A DNA stretch of 64,000 nucleotides. Origin: Verrucomicrobiota bacterium (lineage in GTDB: Bacteria > Verrucomicrobiota > Kiritimatiellia > CAIVKH01). This document shows positions 34,371 to 43,023 of this stretch, piece after piece. The notes under the pieces are model-generated. The model had not been told where the DNA came from, did no database searches, and saw only the letters and a program-made list of their open reading frames with translations. A program made the translations under genes and the position numbers. The DNA lies in assembly GCA_024233345.1 (NCBI GenBank), contig JACKPT010000011.1:1-64000 (forward strand). Reading direction: 5' to 3'. How positions within the stretch are numbered: position 1 is the stretch's first letter; every line of letters starts with the position of its first letter.

Positions 34371-35069
34371 CTATTCTGCCGACTGTTCCGCCTGGCGGAT
34401 CCGCTCTTTGATGATCTTTTTGCGGTGGCGGACAATTTCGCCCTCGATCATGTAGATCACATCTTTGGAAATATTCGCGACATGGTCCGCCATGCGCTCC
34501 AGGCTGCGGGAAATGCTCAGCAAATTGAGCAGTTCCCGGGTCTGCTCGGGCGTCTTGGTGATCTGCTGTTCGGCGAGGGTATAGTTTTCCGCACAGAGGG
34601 TATCGATTTCATCGTCGGCGAACCAGGTTTCCCGGGCCAGCCGGGAGTCCCGGTTGATCAAGGCGTCCAGACTTTGGGAAAACATGGTCTGTACCTTTTC
34701 CGCCATGAAGCCGATGTTAAAATCAATGGTGGGTTCGGGCAGCGAGCAGAGGTCAATCGCCCGCTGAGCAATGGAGACCCCGATGTCGCTGATCCGTTCG
34801 AGATCGCGGTTGATCTTGAGGATGGCCACCAGATATCGCAGATCATGGGCCACCGGTTGATGCAGGGCAAAAATTTTCAGGCACTCCTCCTCGATATCCA
34901 CCTCGGCGATATCGATGGCCTTGTCCTCCTCAATACATTTGCGAGCGAGGGATTCGTCCCGTTCGGTGACGCTTTTGATCGCCTGCCGGACATTCTCCTC
35001 CACGTGGGCGGACAGGGAGAGAATCTGCTTCTTGAGTTTCTCGATTTCTCGGACCAGATGAATCGCCAT
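34371..35069 (-). CDS. phoU: Phosphate signalling protein PhoU
   Basis: Dimeric helical-bundle protein that links the Pst transporter to PhoR. The 232 residues contain two PhoU repeats with the metal-site motifs EDKAIDIAEVDIEEECLKIF (first) and ADDEIDTLCAENY (second), and HDLRYLVAILKINRDLERISD. Last gene of the pho-pst operon, 15 bp after pstB. Confidence 0.95.
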   Translation of the reverse strand: MAIHLVREIEKLKKQILSLSAHVEENVRQAIKSVTERDESLARKCIEEDKAIDIAEVDIEEECLKIFALHQPVAHDLRYLVAILKINRDLERISDIGVSIAQRAIDLCSLPEPTIDFNIGFMAEKVQTMFSQSLDALINRDSRLARETWFADDEIDTLCAENYTLAEQQITKTPEQTRELLNLLSISRSLERMADHVANISKDVIYMIEGEIVRHRKKIIKERIRQAEQSAE

Positions 35070-35084
35070 GGCTTCTGAATCTCC

Positions 35085-35888
35085 TTAACCAAACCGGCCG
35101 GTGATATAGTCTTCCGTCTGTTTGATGGACGGTGAGGTAAACAACTTCTTGGTGATGTCGAATTCTATCAAGTCGCCCAGATAGAAGAAAGCGGTATAGT
35201 CCGAGACCCGGGCGGCCTGTTGCATGTTGTGGGTGACGATTGCGATGGTGTACTGCTCCTTGAGCGACAGCATCAAATCCTCGATTTTGGTGGTGGCGAT
35301 GGGGTCGAGGGCCGAACAGGGCTCGTCCATCAGCAGGATTTCCGGTTCGATGGCCACCGCCCGGGCAATACAGAGCCGTTGTTGCTGGCCGCCGGATAAG
35401 GCGAGGGCATTTTGATGGAGCTTGTCCTTGACCTCATCCCACAGAGCCGCCTGGCGAAGGGATTTCTCCACCAATTCGTCCTGGTTACCCCGGTATCCAT
35501 TGATGCGGGCCCCCCATACGATATTGTCGTAGATACTTTTCGGAAAGGGATTTGGTTTCTGAAAAACCATCCCGATTTTGCGGCGAATGATAACCGGATC
35601 AACCTCCTTTTCATAGATGTTGGCCCCATGAAACAGCACCTCCCCCTTAACCCGGGCCGAGGCGATCAAATCATTCATTCGGTTCAGAGAACGGAGCACA
35701 GTGCTTTTGCCGCAGCCGGAGGGACCGATCAATGCGGTGATCTTGTTGGTTTCGATGGCGAGGTCCACACCCTTGACCGCGTGAAACGTGCCATAGTAAA
35801 TGTGCAAATCCCTTGCCCGAATGGCAGCATGCTCAATGACCGGGGGGTGGTGGGCGGTTGCGGTTTTGGTTGTGGCATCTGGACTCAT
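35085..35888 (-). CDS. pstB: Phosphate ABC transporter ATP-binding protein PstB
   Basis: 267 residues. Walker A GPSGCGKSTVLRSLNRMND, signature LSGGQQQRLCIARAVA, Walker B ILLMDEPCSALDP and the H-loop VTHNMQQAARVSD are all standard for PstB. ATG 35888 has AGGAA upstream and begins two bases after the pstA stop. The frame is open further upstream, but that part is antisense-like code inside pstA. Confidence 0.96.
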   Translation of the reverse strand: MSPDATTKTATAHHPPVIEHAAIRARDLHIYYGTFHAVKGVDLAIETNKITALIGPSGCGKSTVLRSLNRMNDLIASARVKGEVLFHGANIYEKEVDPVIIRRKIGMVFQKPNPFPKSIYDNIVWGARINGYRGNQDELVEKSLRQAALWDEVKDKLHQNALALSGGQQQRLCIARAVAIEPEILLMDEPCSALDPIATTKIEDLMLSLKEQYTIAIVTHNMQQAARVSDYTAFFYLGDLIEFDITKKLFTSPSIKQTEDYITGRFG

Positions 35889-35890
35889 GG

Positions 35891-37135
35891 TCAGTTCCTG
35901 TTCCGAAAGCGGTTTCTCATGACAATCGCGAAAGCATTCATGCTCAAGAGGAGGATGAGCAGGACAACAATGGCGGCGGCGGCGATATGGCGGAATTCCG
36001 GCTGGGGGCGGGAAGTCCATTGGTAGATCTGCACCGGGAGGGTGGTGAACTTGGAGAAAGGGCTGGTAGGATCGATGGCGATGAAGGTGGAGGCCCCGAT
36101 CACCACAAGGGGCGCGGTTTCGCCGATGGCCCGGGAAACCGAAAGAATGGTCCCGGTCAAGATGCCGGGCAGTGATCCGGGCAAAACATGACTCCAGATG
36201 GTTTGCCATTTGCTGGCACCCACCCCATAGGATGCTTCCCGCAGGGAGTTGGGTACTGCGCGGATTGCCTCCTGGCTGTTGATAATGATGAGGGGCAGAA
36301 TGAGCAAGGCGAGGGTAAGTCCGGCCGATAGGATGGTGCGGCCATTCGCGGTGGTGGGGTCGGCAATCCCGAACAGGGTGCCGCTGGTAATGGGTTCCAG
36401 AAGGCGAACAAACAGCGCAAGGCCGAGCATGCCATAGATGATCGAAGGGACTCCTGCGAGATTGCTGATGTTGGTTTTGACAATCCGGTTGAACCGGTTG
36501 TTGCCCGCGTACTCCTCCAGATAAATTGCCGCCCCCACACCGATCGGAAAGGCGAAAAGGATGGTAATCACGATGGTCATCAGGGACCCGATGATCGCGG
36601 TCCGGATACCGGCCTTCTGGGGATCACTGGATTGGGAGGCGGTGAGGAAGTTCAGGTTCACCCAGGCCCGGAACTGAATCACGGCATCCGGATCTTTTTC
36701 CTGCCATTCCGCCCGGATCTGTTTGCCGTGGGTGATGGACTCCATCAGCATCCACGTCTCCAAAATCGTTGGCTTGATCACCCGCTCTTCAATCAGGGCC
36801 CGCAGTTCGGTGTCGGTTCGTTCCACCAGGGGCTGTTCGTGATTGAACCGCCGGATCAATCCCTTGGACAGATGCTGTTCGAGTACCTGGATCAACAATG
36901 GACCGGACATCTCCGGATAATCCACCCCATCCAACTGGATCGATGCGGGATCGACCTGATTCTTGATGGCGACCAGCCCGAACGAGCCGTTCAGTACGTT
37001 GTATAGAAGCGCGGAAAGCGCCACGATGGCCACGATCGTGGATGACTGGAACAGCATTTGCCAAATCAAGCCGGCACGCTGGCGTCTGGCCACCTGCCGG
37101 TACTGGTCGGCCCCGGAGGGAAAGGCACCGCTCAT
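35891..37135 (-). CDS. pstA: Phosphate ABC transporter permease PstA
   Basis: Inner-membrane permease of 414 residues, longer than E. coli PstA (296). One N-terminal membrane helix (about 25-45) is followed by a soluble insert of about 120 residues (roughly 50-170), then the permease domain with five helices and the EAA loop EASYGVGASKWQTIW. The large periplasmic insert is usual in some non-proteobacterial PstA proteins. It overlaps pstC by four bases. Confidence 0.93.
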   Translation of the reverse strand: MSGAFPSGADQYRQVARRQRAGLIWQMLFQSSTIVAIVALSALLYNVLNGSFGLVAIKNQVDPASIQLDGVDYPEMSGPLLIQVLEQHLSKGLIRRFNHEQPLVERTDTELRALIEERVIKPTILETWMLMESITHGKQIRAEWQEKDPDAVIQFRAWVNLNFLTASQSSDPQKAGIRTAIIGSLMTIVITILFAFPIGVGAAIYLEEYAGNNRFNRIVKTNISNLAGVPSIIYGMLGLALFVRLLEPITSGTLFGIADPTTANGRTILSAGLTLALLILPLIIINSQEAIRAVPNSLREASYGVGASKWQTIWSHVLPGSLPGILTGTILSVSRAIGETAPLVVIGASTFIAIDPTSPFSKFTTLPVQIYQWTSRPQPEFRHIAAAAIVVLLILLLSMNAFAIVMRNRFRNRN

Positions 37136-38067
37136 TCGTATTCCTCGCGGTACTTGTCGACAATGCGGCGGCTGATCACATTCAAGACCAAGGTGATCAG
37201 AAACAGGACCAGGGCAATGGAAAAGAGGCTTTTGTAGTCAATGGATTCATAGCTCAAGTCACCCCCACTGATCCGGACGATGTGCCCAGTCATGGTCTCC
37301 GCCGCCTCGAATGGATTGAAGGTAAACGCGGGGCCGGCCCCGGCGGCGATGGCGACAATCATGGTTTCGCCAATCGCCCGGGAAATCGCGACGATCACTG
37401 CGGCGGCGATGCCCGAGATCGCGGCGGGAAAGACAACAAAGACCGCCGTTTCCAGTTTGGTCGCTCCCAACCCATAGGAAGCCTCGCGCAAGGCGTTGGG
37501 GATGGCGGTCATTGCATCCTCGGTCATGGAGGCCACCAGGGGGAGAATGAGGATACCCATCACGATACCCGCAGAGCAGGTGTTGTAGATTTGCACCACA
37601 TCCTCGCCAAAGATGCGGCGGAGAAGGGGCGTCATGAAGGTCAGGGCAAAGAAACCATAAACCACGGTGGGGACGCCGGCGAGGACTTCAAGAATGGGCT
37701 TGAGGGTTTCCCGGCGCCGGCGGGACGCATATTCGGAAAGATAAATCGCAGCACTGATCCCCAGGGGCAGGGCAACCAGCATCGCGAAGAAGGTCGTCAT
37801 CAGGGTGGCGTTGATCAGTGACCAGACGCCAAACTGATGGATCGTGGGTTGCCACAAGGTGGTGGTGAAATAGTCCACCAGGCTGACTTCGGGGCCGCGG
37901 AAGAATCGAATCGATTCCTCGGCCAAAATGATGATGATCCCGAGGGTGGTGAGAATGGACAGGGCTCCACATAGCCAGAGAAACACCTCGATCAGGCGCT
38001 CCCCTGGTTTGGGTCGCCTGCGAATTGCCGATTGGATCGACGCTAGAGATTGGATGGATTTGGCCAT
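37132..38067 (-). CDS. pstC: Phosphate ABC transporter permease PstC
   Basis: 311 residues with six membrane helices and the EAA loop REASYGLGATKLETAVFVV. SAAIYLSEYASRRRRE and GVPTVVYGFFALTFMTP are family blocks. It is read after pstS across a 65-bp gap that contains a strong hairpin, which would let pstS be expressed at higher level than the membrane genes. Confidence 0.94.
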   Translation of the reverse strand: MAKSIQSLASIQSAIRRRPKPGERLIEVFLWLCGALSILTTLGIIIILAEESIRFFRGPEVSLVDYFTTTLWQPTIHQFGVWSLINATLMTTFFAMLVALPLGISAAIYLSEYASRRRRETLKPILEVLAGVPTVVYGFFALTFMTPLLRRIFGEDVVQIYNTCSAGIVMGILILPLVASMTEDAMTAIPNALREASYGLGATKLETAVFVVFPAAISGIAAAVIVAISRAIGETMIVAIAAGAGPAFTFNPFEAAETMTGHIVRISGGDLSYESIDYKSLFSIALVLFLITLVLNVISRRIVDKYREEYE

Positions 38068-38089
38068 GATGCCCCGATATCCGAATAGA

Positions 38090-38109
38090 CGGGGATCCGA
38101 GAATCCCCG
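38090..38109 (-). terminator. Intercistronic hairpin between pstS and pstC
   Basis: On the transcript, CGGGGAT pairs with ATCCCCG across a six-base loop. No U-tract follows, so it is more likely a processing or 3'-stability element (or leaky terminator) than a full stop. Confidence 0.45.
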
Positions 38110-38132
38110 CCCATCCGGATTGGGTCAATGAA

Positions 38133-39068
38133 TTATTTCATCGCATTGAGCCAGGCCTGCTTGGCTGCCTCCATGGCTGCAGCCGGAGCGGGGAAATAGC
38201 CCACGCTGACAATTTCCTCATTCACATAACTGAGGAAGAAGTTGATGTAACCTGCGACCTGGGGCTTGGATTTCATCACCGCAGAATCGCTGTAGATGAA
38301 CAGCGGACGGGCCAGCGGGTAGGTGTTGTTGTCCACATTGGCCGCGCTGGGCTCGACCCCTTCGATATGCAGGGCCCGAACACTGTCAGCATTTTCCTCG
38401 AAATAGGCATACCCGAAGTATCCGATCGCGTAGGGACTGCCCGCCACACCCTGGACGAGGACATTGTCATCTTCACTGAGCTGAATGTTCTCGGCGCTGA
38501 GCAGAGGCTCCTTCGCTTTATCAAACACTTCCTCGGTGAAGTAATCGAAGGTGCCGCTGTCGGTGCCGGGGGAGAACCGCTGAATCGGCTCATTCGGCCA
38601 GGAAGGATCAATTTCGGACCAGGTCTTGGCCGTGCTGAATACGGCCGCGAGCTGTTCGAGGGTCAGATCCTGGATGAAGTCATTGCGACGGCTGACCACA
38701 ACCGCGAGGGCATCGGTTCCCACCCGGAATTCAATGGGGGTGCGCCCGATCTTGGCCGCGAGGTCAATTTCCTTCTGCTTGATAGGTCGGCTCGCGTTTG
38801 CGACATCGGTCTCGCCGGCTTCGCAGAAGCGGGAGAATCCAGCCCCGGATCCAATGCTGTCGATGGTCACATTGCCGTCATAGCCTTCATCCTGGAAGCG
38901 TTCGGCCATCCGCTCGGCAAGCGGGTAGACGGTGGAGCTTCCCGCGCAGATGATCGGGCCATGCAGGTCCAGGGGATTGACTTCCGGCAGCTCAATTTGC
39001 GCCATGGCGGAAGCGGTGGCCAGGGATAGAATCCCGGCGACAGCAGTGTACGTAGCGTTCAATTTCAT
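38133..39068 (-). CDS. pstS: Phosphate-binding protein PstS
   Basis: Periplasmic receptor of 311 residues. The start at ATG 39068 has AAAGGAC seven bases upstream; the signal peptide ends near ASAMA-Q (residue 23). GSSTVYPLAERMAERF and the SIGSGAGFSRF loop bind phosphate, and SPGTDSGTF is the second loop. It delivers phosphate to PstCAB. Confidence 0.95.
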   Translation of the reverse strand: MKLNATYTAVAGILSLATASAMAQIELPEVNPLDLHGPIICAGSSTVYPLAERMAERFQDEGYDGNVTIDSIGSGAGFSRFCEAGETDVANASRPIKQKEIDLAAKIGRTPIEFRVGTDALAVVVSRRNDFIQDLTLEQLAAVFSTAKTWSEIDPSWPNEPIQRFSPGTDSGTFDYFTEEVFDKAKEPLLSAENIQLSEDDNVLVQGVAGSPYAIGYFGYAYFEENADSVRALHIEGVEPSAANVDNNTYPLARPLFIYSDSAVMKSKPQVAGYINFFLSYVNEEIVSVGYFPAPAAAMEAAKQAWLNAMK

Positions 39069-39084
39069 GGGTATGTCCTTTCGG

Positions 39085-39414
39085 TTAATGCGGGTGGTGG
39101 TTCGTTTTGGTTTGGGGCGATTGTTCGTAACAGGATTGTTGCCAGAGATAGTTTTGGTCTTCAGGCTGAACCGGCCGACAATAAACATTTTCCAGATACC
39201 ATTGTTTCCGGTCCGCGACGTCCTCCGGTGGAAAAATCGGCCGCAACAGTTGGATCATTCCCTGTCGGTTCAGTTGTTTCAGGCATCGGATCACCCGTCC
39301 CGGCCGCTTGACGGTGAGGGAAAGCAGGGTCATCAAATTCATGGTTTCCTGTTGGTGGATCGTGGTGATGATTTGTTTCCGGAGCTCAATCAGATCAGGG
39401 TTGGGTTGGATCAT
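39085..39414 (-). CDS. Small protein, possible winged-helix, in the pho operon
   Basis: 109 residues from ATG 39414 (ATG 39429 also possible). It ends 16 bp before pstS on the same strand and follows the porin gene. The sequence alternates predicted helices (PDLIELRKQIITTIHQQ, then LMTLLSLTVKRPGRVIRC and LKQLNRQGMIQLLRP), a pattern like a winged-helix DNA-binding domain with the usual LxxLxxxGxI end. No database family is recognised. Location suggests a local regulator of pstS, but a non-coding leader is also possible. Confidence 0.5.
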   Translation of the reverse strand: MIQPNPDLIELRKQIITTIHQQETMNLMTLLSLTVKRPGRVIRCLKQLNRQGMIQLLRPIFPPEDVADRKQWYLENVYCRPVQPEDQNYLWQQSCYEQSPQTKTNHHPH

Positions 39415-39460
39415 GGAAGCACTCGGCACAGGGTGAAAAGCCAGTCCGCAAGGTGGGTAA

Positions 39461-39493
39461 CCCGGATGCGAACCGAGCAGGTTCGCACCCGGG
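39461..39493 (-). terminator. Strong hairpin after porin gene
   Basis: TGCGAACC pairs with GGTTCGCA and the outer CCCGG with CCGGG, with one mismatch between and a five-base loop. It lies just downstream of the porin stop on the minus strand. Only a weak T-containing stretch follows, so termination may be partial. Confidence 0.5.
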
Positions 39494-39511
39494 AATCCAC
39501 CCAGGAAACCT

Positions 39512-40621
39512 TTAGAATTTTCCGACGAGATCGATCTGCAGGCGGTTGTAGTCTTCCGCGCTACCGCTGATCCCGGTTTCGTCGATGAAGTACGTGATCT
39601 TTCCGCTCAGGTTCTTGGCGAGGCCAATGCCGAGGGCGAGGCGATGACCGCGTCCATCGGTTCCGCCACCAAAGGAATCGGAATCAGCAAAGGCGCCGAC
39701 CACCGCGTTTTTCTCCAGTTCGCGGTAGTCATAGCTGAAATCAAAGGTTCCGAGTTCCTTGGCTTTTCCGACCGAGAACCCGAACAGGTAACCAGTGTCG
39801 TAGTCATCCGCGTCATTGTTGACGACATAGTTGCCGAACATGCTGACCGGCATGCCGAGATCCAGACTCACCTTGGCGAAGCCTTCCATGATTTCGAAGC
39901 CATTGGCGTAGAGGATCGATTCATCGTCTTCCTCGCCGACGGTGATGGTACTGTTGCCAAAGGCGTCGCCGTCATCATAAACTGGGGCAAAGCCCTCGAT
40001 GTTATCGTAGTAGTAGAGGCTTCCCCCGATGAGAACGGTCATGTTGTCCTGCTTCACTTCGACCGCAGCCTGTCCACTGTAGAGCATGGTGTCATCGGTG
40101 CTGGAGCGCTCTTCCACCGCAAAAGCACCGGCGTTGAGCAACAGGGCCATGCCGTCCAGACCCAGTTTGTAGTTCAGCGCCGCACCTTCGGGGTTGAGGT
40201 CGCCATCCCAAACCAGATCATTGACCATGGTCCAGGGCTTTTTCATTTTACCCAGGGTGAGGTTGAGGCCATCTGCGGCTTCGGGGGAATAGGTGAGGTA
40301 GGCCAGATCCAGACGAATATCCTTGGTGCTGAATCCATCGGAGAGGGTCTGGTTGGACGAAACCGGGTCATCCCCGCCGCTGGCCAGACCGATCGCGGCC
40401 TTGATTTCATCGTTCACCTTGGCTTCGGCTGCCAAGCGGGCGCGAATCCGGGCCCGTTCACGGGTTTCCGATTTGGTCGCATCATCAATTTGCTCCAGAC
40501 GGAATCGCACATCACCCTTTAGCTTGATCGTGTCGGTCCAACTGGGTTTCGCGCTTTCTTCGGCCAATGCAAGGTTGGCCAGCATCAGTCCGGCGGTCAT
40601 GGTCATGAGTATTTTTTTCAT
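39512..40621 (-). CDS. Outer-membrane porin, probably phosphate-responsive
   Basis: 369 residues: signal peptide MKKILMTMTAGLMLANLALA, then a soluble-looking start and a long run of amphipathic beta strands, ending in KF (terminal aromatic, the barrel assembly signal). Layout matches the putative porin family (Porin_5 or OprO/OprP type). Being between phoR and pstS, it is likely the outer-membrane pore for phosphate or phosphorylated compounds under starvation. Acidic residues are abundant in loops, and cannot themselves prove phosphate selectivity. Confidence 0.82.
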   Translation of the reverse strand: MKKILMTMTAGLMLANLALAEESAKPSWTDTIKLKGDVRFRLEQIDDATKSETRERARIRARLAAEAKVNDEIKAAIGLASGGDDPVSSNQTLSDGFSTKDIRLDLAYLTYSPEAADGLNLTLGKMKKPWTMVNDLVWDGDLNPEGAALNYKLGLDGMALLLNAGAFAVEERSSTDDTMLYSGQAAVEVKQDNMTVLIGGSLYYYDNIEGFAPVYDDGDAFGNSTITVGEEDDESILYANGFEIMEGFAKVSLDLGMPVSMFGNYVVNNDADDYDTGYLFGFSVGKAKELGTFDFSYDYRELEKNAVVGAFADSDSFGGGTDGRGHRLALGIGLAKNLSGKITYFIDETGISGSAEDYNRLQIDLVGKF

Positions 40622-40808
40622 GGTATTCCTTCGTCTCCTCGGTTCGTATGATGTTGGTTGCCACGAGCCCTACCAAATGTTGCAGTCCGGAGCGGGATAC
40701 TCGCGACGGTCCACATCATGTAGGATAATGTTAGCGGGATGTGAGCGTCGGCATAGAATATGGTGAAAGCGTTTCGCTACGGGTGAATGATCGCTCTGGA
40801 TGAGGCGA
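40622..40808. other. Intergenic region between phoR and porin genes
   Basis: 187 bp that should contain the porin promoter. On the minus strand heptamers CTTTCAC, TTCTATG, CGCTCAC and CGCTAAC recur every 11 bp from 40769 to 40730, the spacing of PhoB half-sites, but only the first and third match CTGTCAT reasonably. No gene is seen. Confidence 0.35.
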
Positions 40809-42233
40809 CTACTGCCCGTACTGGGGCAGAGTCATGCGGAAGGTCGACCCTGATCCCAGCTTGCTTTCGACCTCAATGGTGCCTTTGTGGACCTGCACCA
40901 CATGTTTCACGATGGAGAGTCCGAGGCCGGTACCGCCAATATTGCGGCTGCGGGCTTTGTCGATCCGGTAAAAGCGCTCGAAAATTCGCGGCATGTGCCG
41001 CGCATCAATACCATAGCCCTGATCCTGCACAGTGATCCGGCATTCCGATGCTTCATGGACCACCGTGATGGTAATCGTGGTGCCGGGATCGCTGTATTTT
41101 ACCGCGTTGTCGATGAGGTTCATCACAGCTTGCTCCAGCAGGGCCGGGTTACAGTGCAGGCTTACAAAATCCGGGCACTCGATCACGAGATGGATTTTCT
41201 TTTCATCAGCTTGATTCGAGCAGGTCTGGACAGCGGACTCGAGCAAGTCCCGAAGTGGGTGTGGCTGCATGACGATGGCGCCGGTTTCTTCGGTCTGTTC
41301 AACCCGCGAGAGCATCAGCAGGTCCTCGATGATCGCCTGGATGCGCTCGACCTTCTTGTGGATGATGGCCAGAAACCTGCGGGCTTCGCGTGGCTCTTCG
41401 ATGGCGCCATCCTGCAGGGTTTCCACAAAGCCCTTGATGGAGGTGAGGGGAGTTTTCAGCTCATGGGAAACGTTGGCGACAAAATCCCGGCGAACCCGCT
41501 CGAGGCGCCGCAGCTTGGTGATGTCATTGAATACGATGAGGGCGCCGATGGTTTCCCGTCTCGAATCCCGCAGTGGGGAGCAGTGCACCTGAAGGTGTCG
41601 TTCTTCCGTGCTATAGTATACAATTTCCCTTTCCGTTGCTTTTCGGTCCGCGAGGGTCTGCCGGATCATCTGGTGGAGATCGATGTTGCGGATTACCTCG
41701 CGCAGGTTCCGGCCAATCACCAGGCCAGGTTGAATACCGAGTAGCGAACTCGCGGCGCGGTTCACCTGAAGAATATTTTCCTCTTCGTCGAGGGCAACCA
41801 GTCCCTCGACCATGCTGGATAGAACCGCGTCGAGTTGATTGCGCTGACTGCTGATGGTGGATATGCGGTCATCCAGTTGTGCGGCCATCTGATTCAAGGT
41901 TTCCGCAAGCCCGCCCATTTCCTCGGAGGTCGGCACCGGCAGTCTGAACTCCAGATCCCCCTCGGCAAAGCGACGGGCCCCCAACCGTGTCAACTCCAGG
42001 GTGCGGTTAATCCGATAGATGATAAAAAACAGGATCGTGGTGCCGAGCAGGGCCATCAGGAGAGAAAAAATACCGAGGGAGACCAGATGGGCGAGCTGGC
42101 TATAGGCGGTGTCGGGGTCTGGCACCTCCGGCGGCCAGAGGACCCGACCGGCAAACAGGGTCACCCCGATCAGGATGACGCAGACCAGAAAGTAGAACGG
42201 TAGTAGTTTCCAGACCAGTTTTCGTCGGGGCAT
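40809..42233 (-). CDS. phoR: Phosphate regulon sensor histidine kinase PhoR
   Basis: 474 residues. Two membrane helices (about 10-32 and 50-72), a HAMP linker (to about 130), a PAS domain (VLSSMVEGLVALDEEENILQ), the HisKA box VANVSHELKTPLTSIKG with the phosphorylated His, and a HATPase domain with NLIDNAVKYSDPG, DQGYGID and GGTGLGLSIVKHVV. It starts two bases after phoB and reads PstSCAB/PhoU status. Confidence 0.95.
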   Translation of the reverse strand: MPRRKLVWKLLPFYFLVCVILIGVTLFAGRVLWPPEVPDPDTAYSQLAHLVSLGIFSLLMALLGTTILFFIIYRINRTLELTRLGARRFAEGDLEFRLPVPTSEEMGGLAETLNQMAAQLDDRISTISSQRNQLDAVLSSMVEGLVALDEEENILQVNRAASSLLGIQPGLVIGRNLREVIRNIDLHQMIRQTLADRKATEREIVYYSTEERHLQVHCSPLRDSRRETIGALIVFNDITKLRRLERVRRDFVANVSHELKTPLTSIKGFVETLQDGAIEEPREARRFLAIIHKKVERIQAIIEDLLMLSRVEQTEETGAIVMQPHPLRDLLESAVQTCSNQADEKKIHLVIECPDFVSLHCNPALLEQAVMNLIDNAVKYSDPGTTITITVVHEASECRITVQDQGYGIDARHMPRIFERFYRIDKARSRNIGGTGLGLSIVKHVVQVHKGTIEVESKLGSGSTFRMTLPQYGQ

Positions 42234-42235
42234 GA

Positions 42236-42922
42236 CTATTCTTGGAAACGGTAGCCGACCCCGCGAACGGTTTCAATGTATTTGCCGTAGGGACCCAATT
42301 TTCGGCGTAATCCGACGATTTGGACATCCACCGACCGATCAGTTACCGGATAATCCTCCCCCCGCACTGCGTCCACAATCTGGTGGCGGGTGTAGACCCA
42401 ACCCGGACGCCGGGCCAGAAATTGCAGTACCCGAAATTCCGTAAATGTGAGGTCGAGCTTCTTGCCCTTGATGCTTGCCTCGTGGCGGCCGGGGTGAATC
42501 AGCAGTTCGTGATGTTTGATCACGCTGTCGTCGTCCGTATCCGCAGTATCGCGCCGCCGAAAAATGCTGCGGATGCGGGCGATCACAATACGAGGGCTGA
42601 AGGGTTTGGTAATGTAGTCCTCGGCGCCCAACTCCAGGCCGGTGACAATATCGGTTTCCTCACCCTTGGCGGTCAGCATGATGATCGGGATGTCGCGTGT
42701 GCGTTCGTCCTGTTTGAGGGCTCGGCAGACCTGCAATCCGTCCATCGCGGGCAGCATGATGTCGAGCAGGATCAAGTCGGGTTGCTCTTTTCGGCAGACT
42801 TTGAGGGCCTCTTCACCCGATCCGGCACAAAAGGCATGGTACCCTTCCTTCTCGAGGTTATACCGGATCAACTCCTGAATATCCTCCTCGTCCTCGACCA
42901 CCAGAATTTTTTCCTTTGCCAT
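42236..42922 (-). CDS. phoB: Phosphate regulon response regulator PhoB
   Basis: 228 residues: receiver domain with acidic cluster VEDEED, phosphorylated Asp54 (LILLDIMLP), Thr in MLTAKG and Lys in ITKPFSP, then an OmpR/PhoB winged-helix (LTFTEFRVLQFLARRPGWVYTR and TDRSVDVQIVGLRRKLG is its core). First gene of the nine-gene pho-pst locus, which it presumably activates. Confidence 0.95.
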   Translation of the reverse strand: MAKEKILVVEDEEDIQELIRYNLEKEGYHAFCAGSGEEALKVCRKEQPDLILLDIMLPAMDGLQVCRALKQDERTRDIPIIMLTAKGEETDIVTGLELGAEDYITKPFSPRIVIARIRSIFRRRDTADTDDDSVIKHHELLIHPGRHEASIKGKKLDLTFTEFRVLQFLARRPGWVYTRHQIVDAVRGEDYPVTDRSVDVQIVGLRRKLGPYGKYIETVRGVGYRFQE

Positions 42923-42949
42923 GCGTACACCTCATTCAGTTGTGAATCT

Positions 42950-42978
42950 ATGTCAATGAGATAGGGTATACATGTTAG
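42950..42978 (-). promoter_or_regulatory. Candidate Pho box upstream of phoB
   Basis: On the minus strand CTAACAT (42978-42972) and TTGACAT (42956-42950) each match five of seven bases of the PhoB half-site CTGTCAT and are 22 bp apart (two 11-bp steps), with A+T-rich linkers. Weak but in the expected place for autoregulation. Confidence 0.3.
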
Positions 42979-43023
42979 GGTAGTATGAGGGTCGAAGTAA
43001 AAATAACGATCGTGAAAACCGGG

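Noticed and set aside
35889..36209. N-terminal extension of PstB
   Set aside because: It lies inside pstA in another frame; PstB homology begins at 35888.
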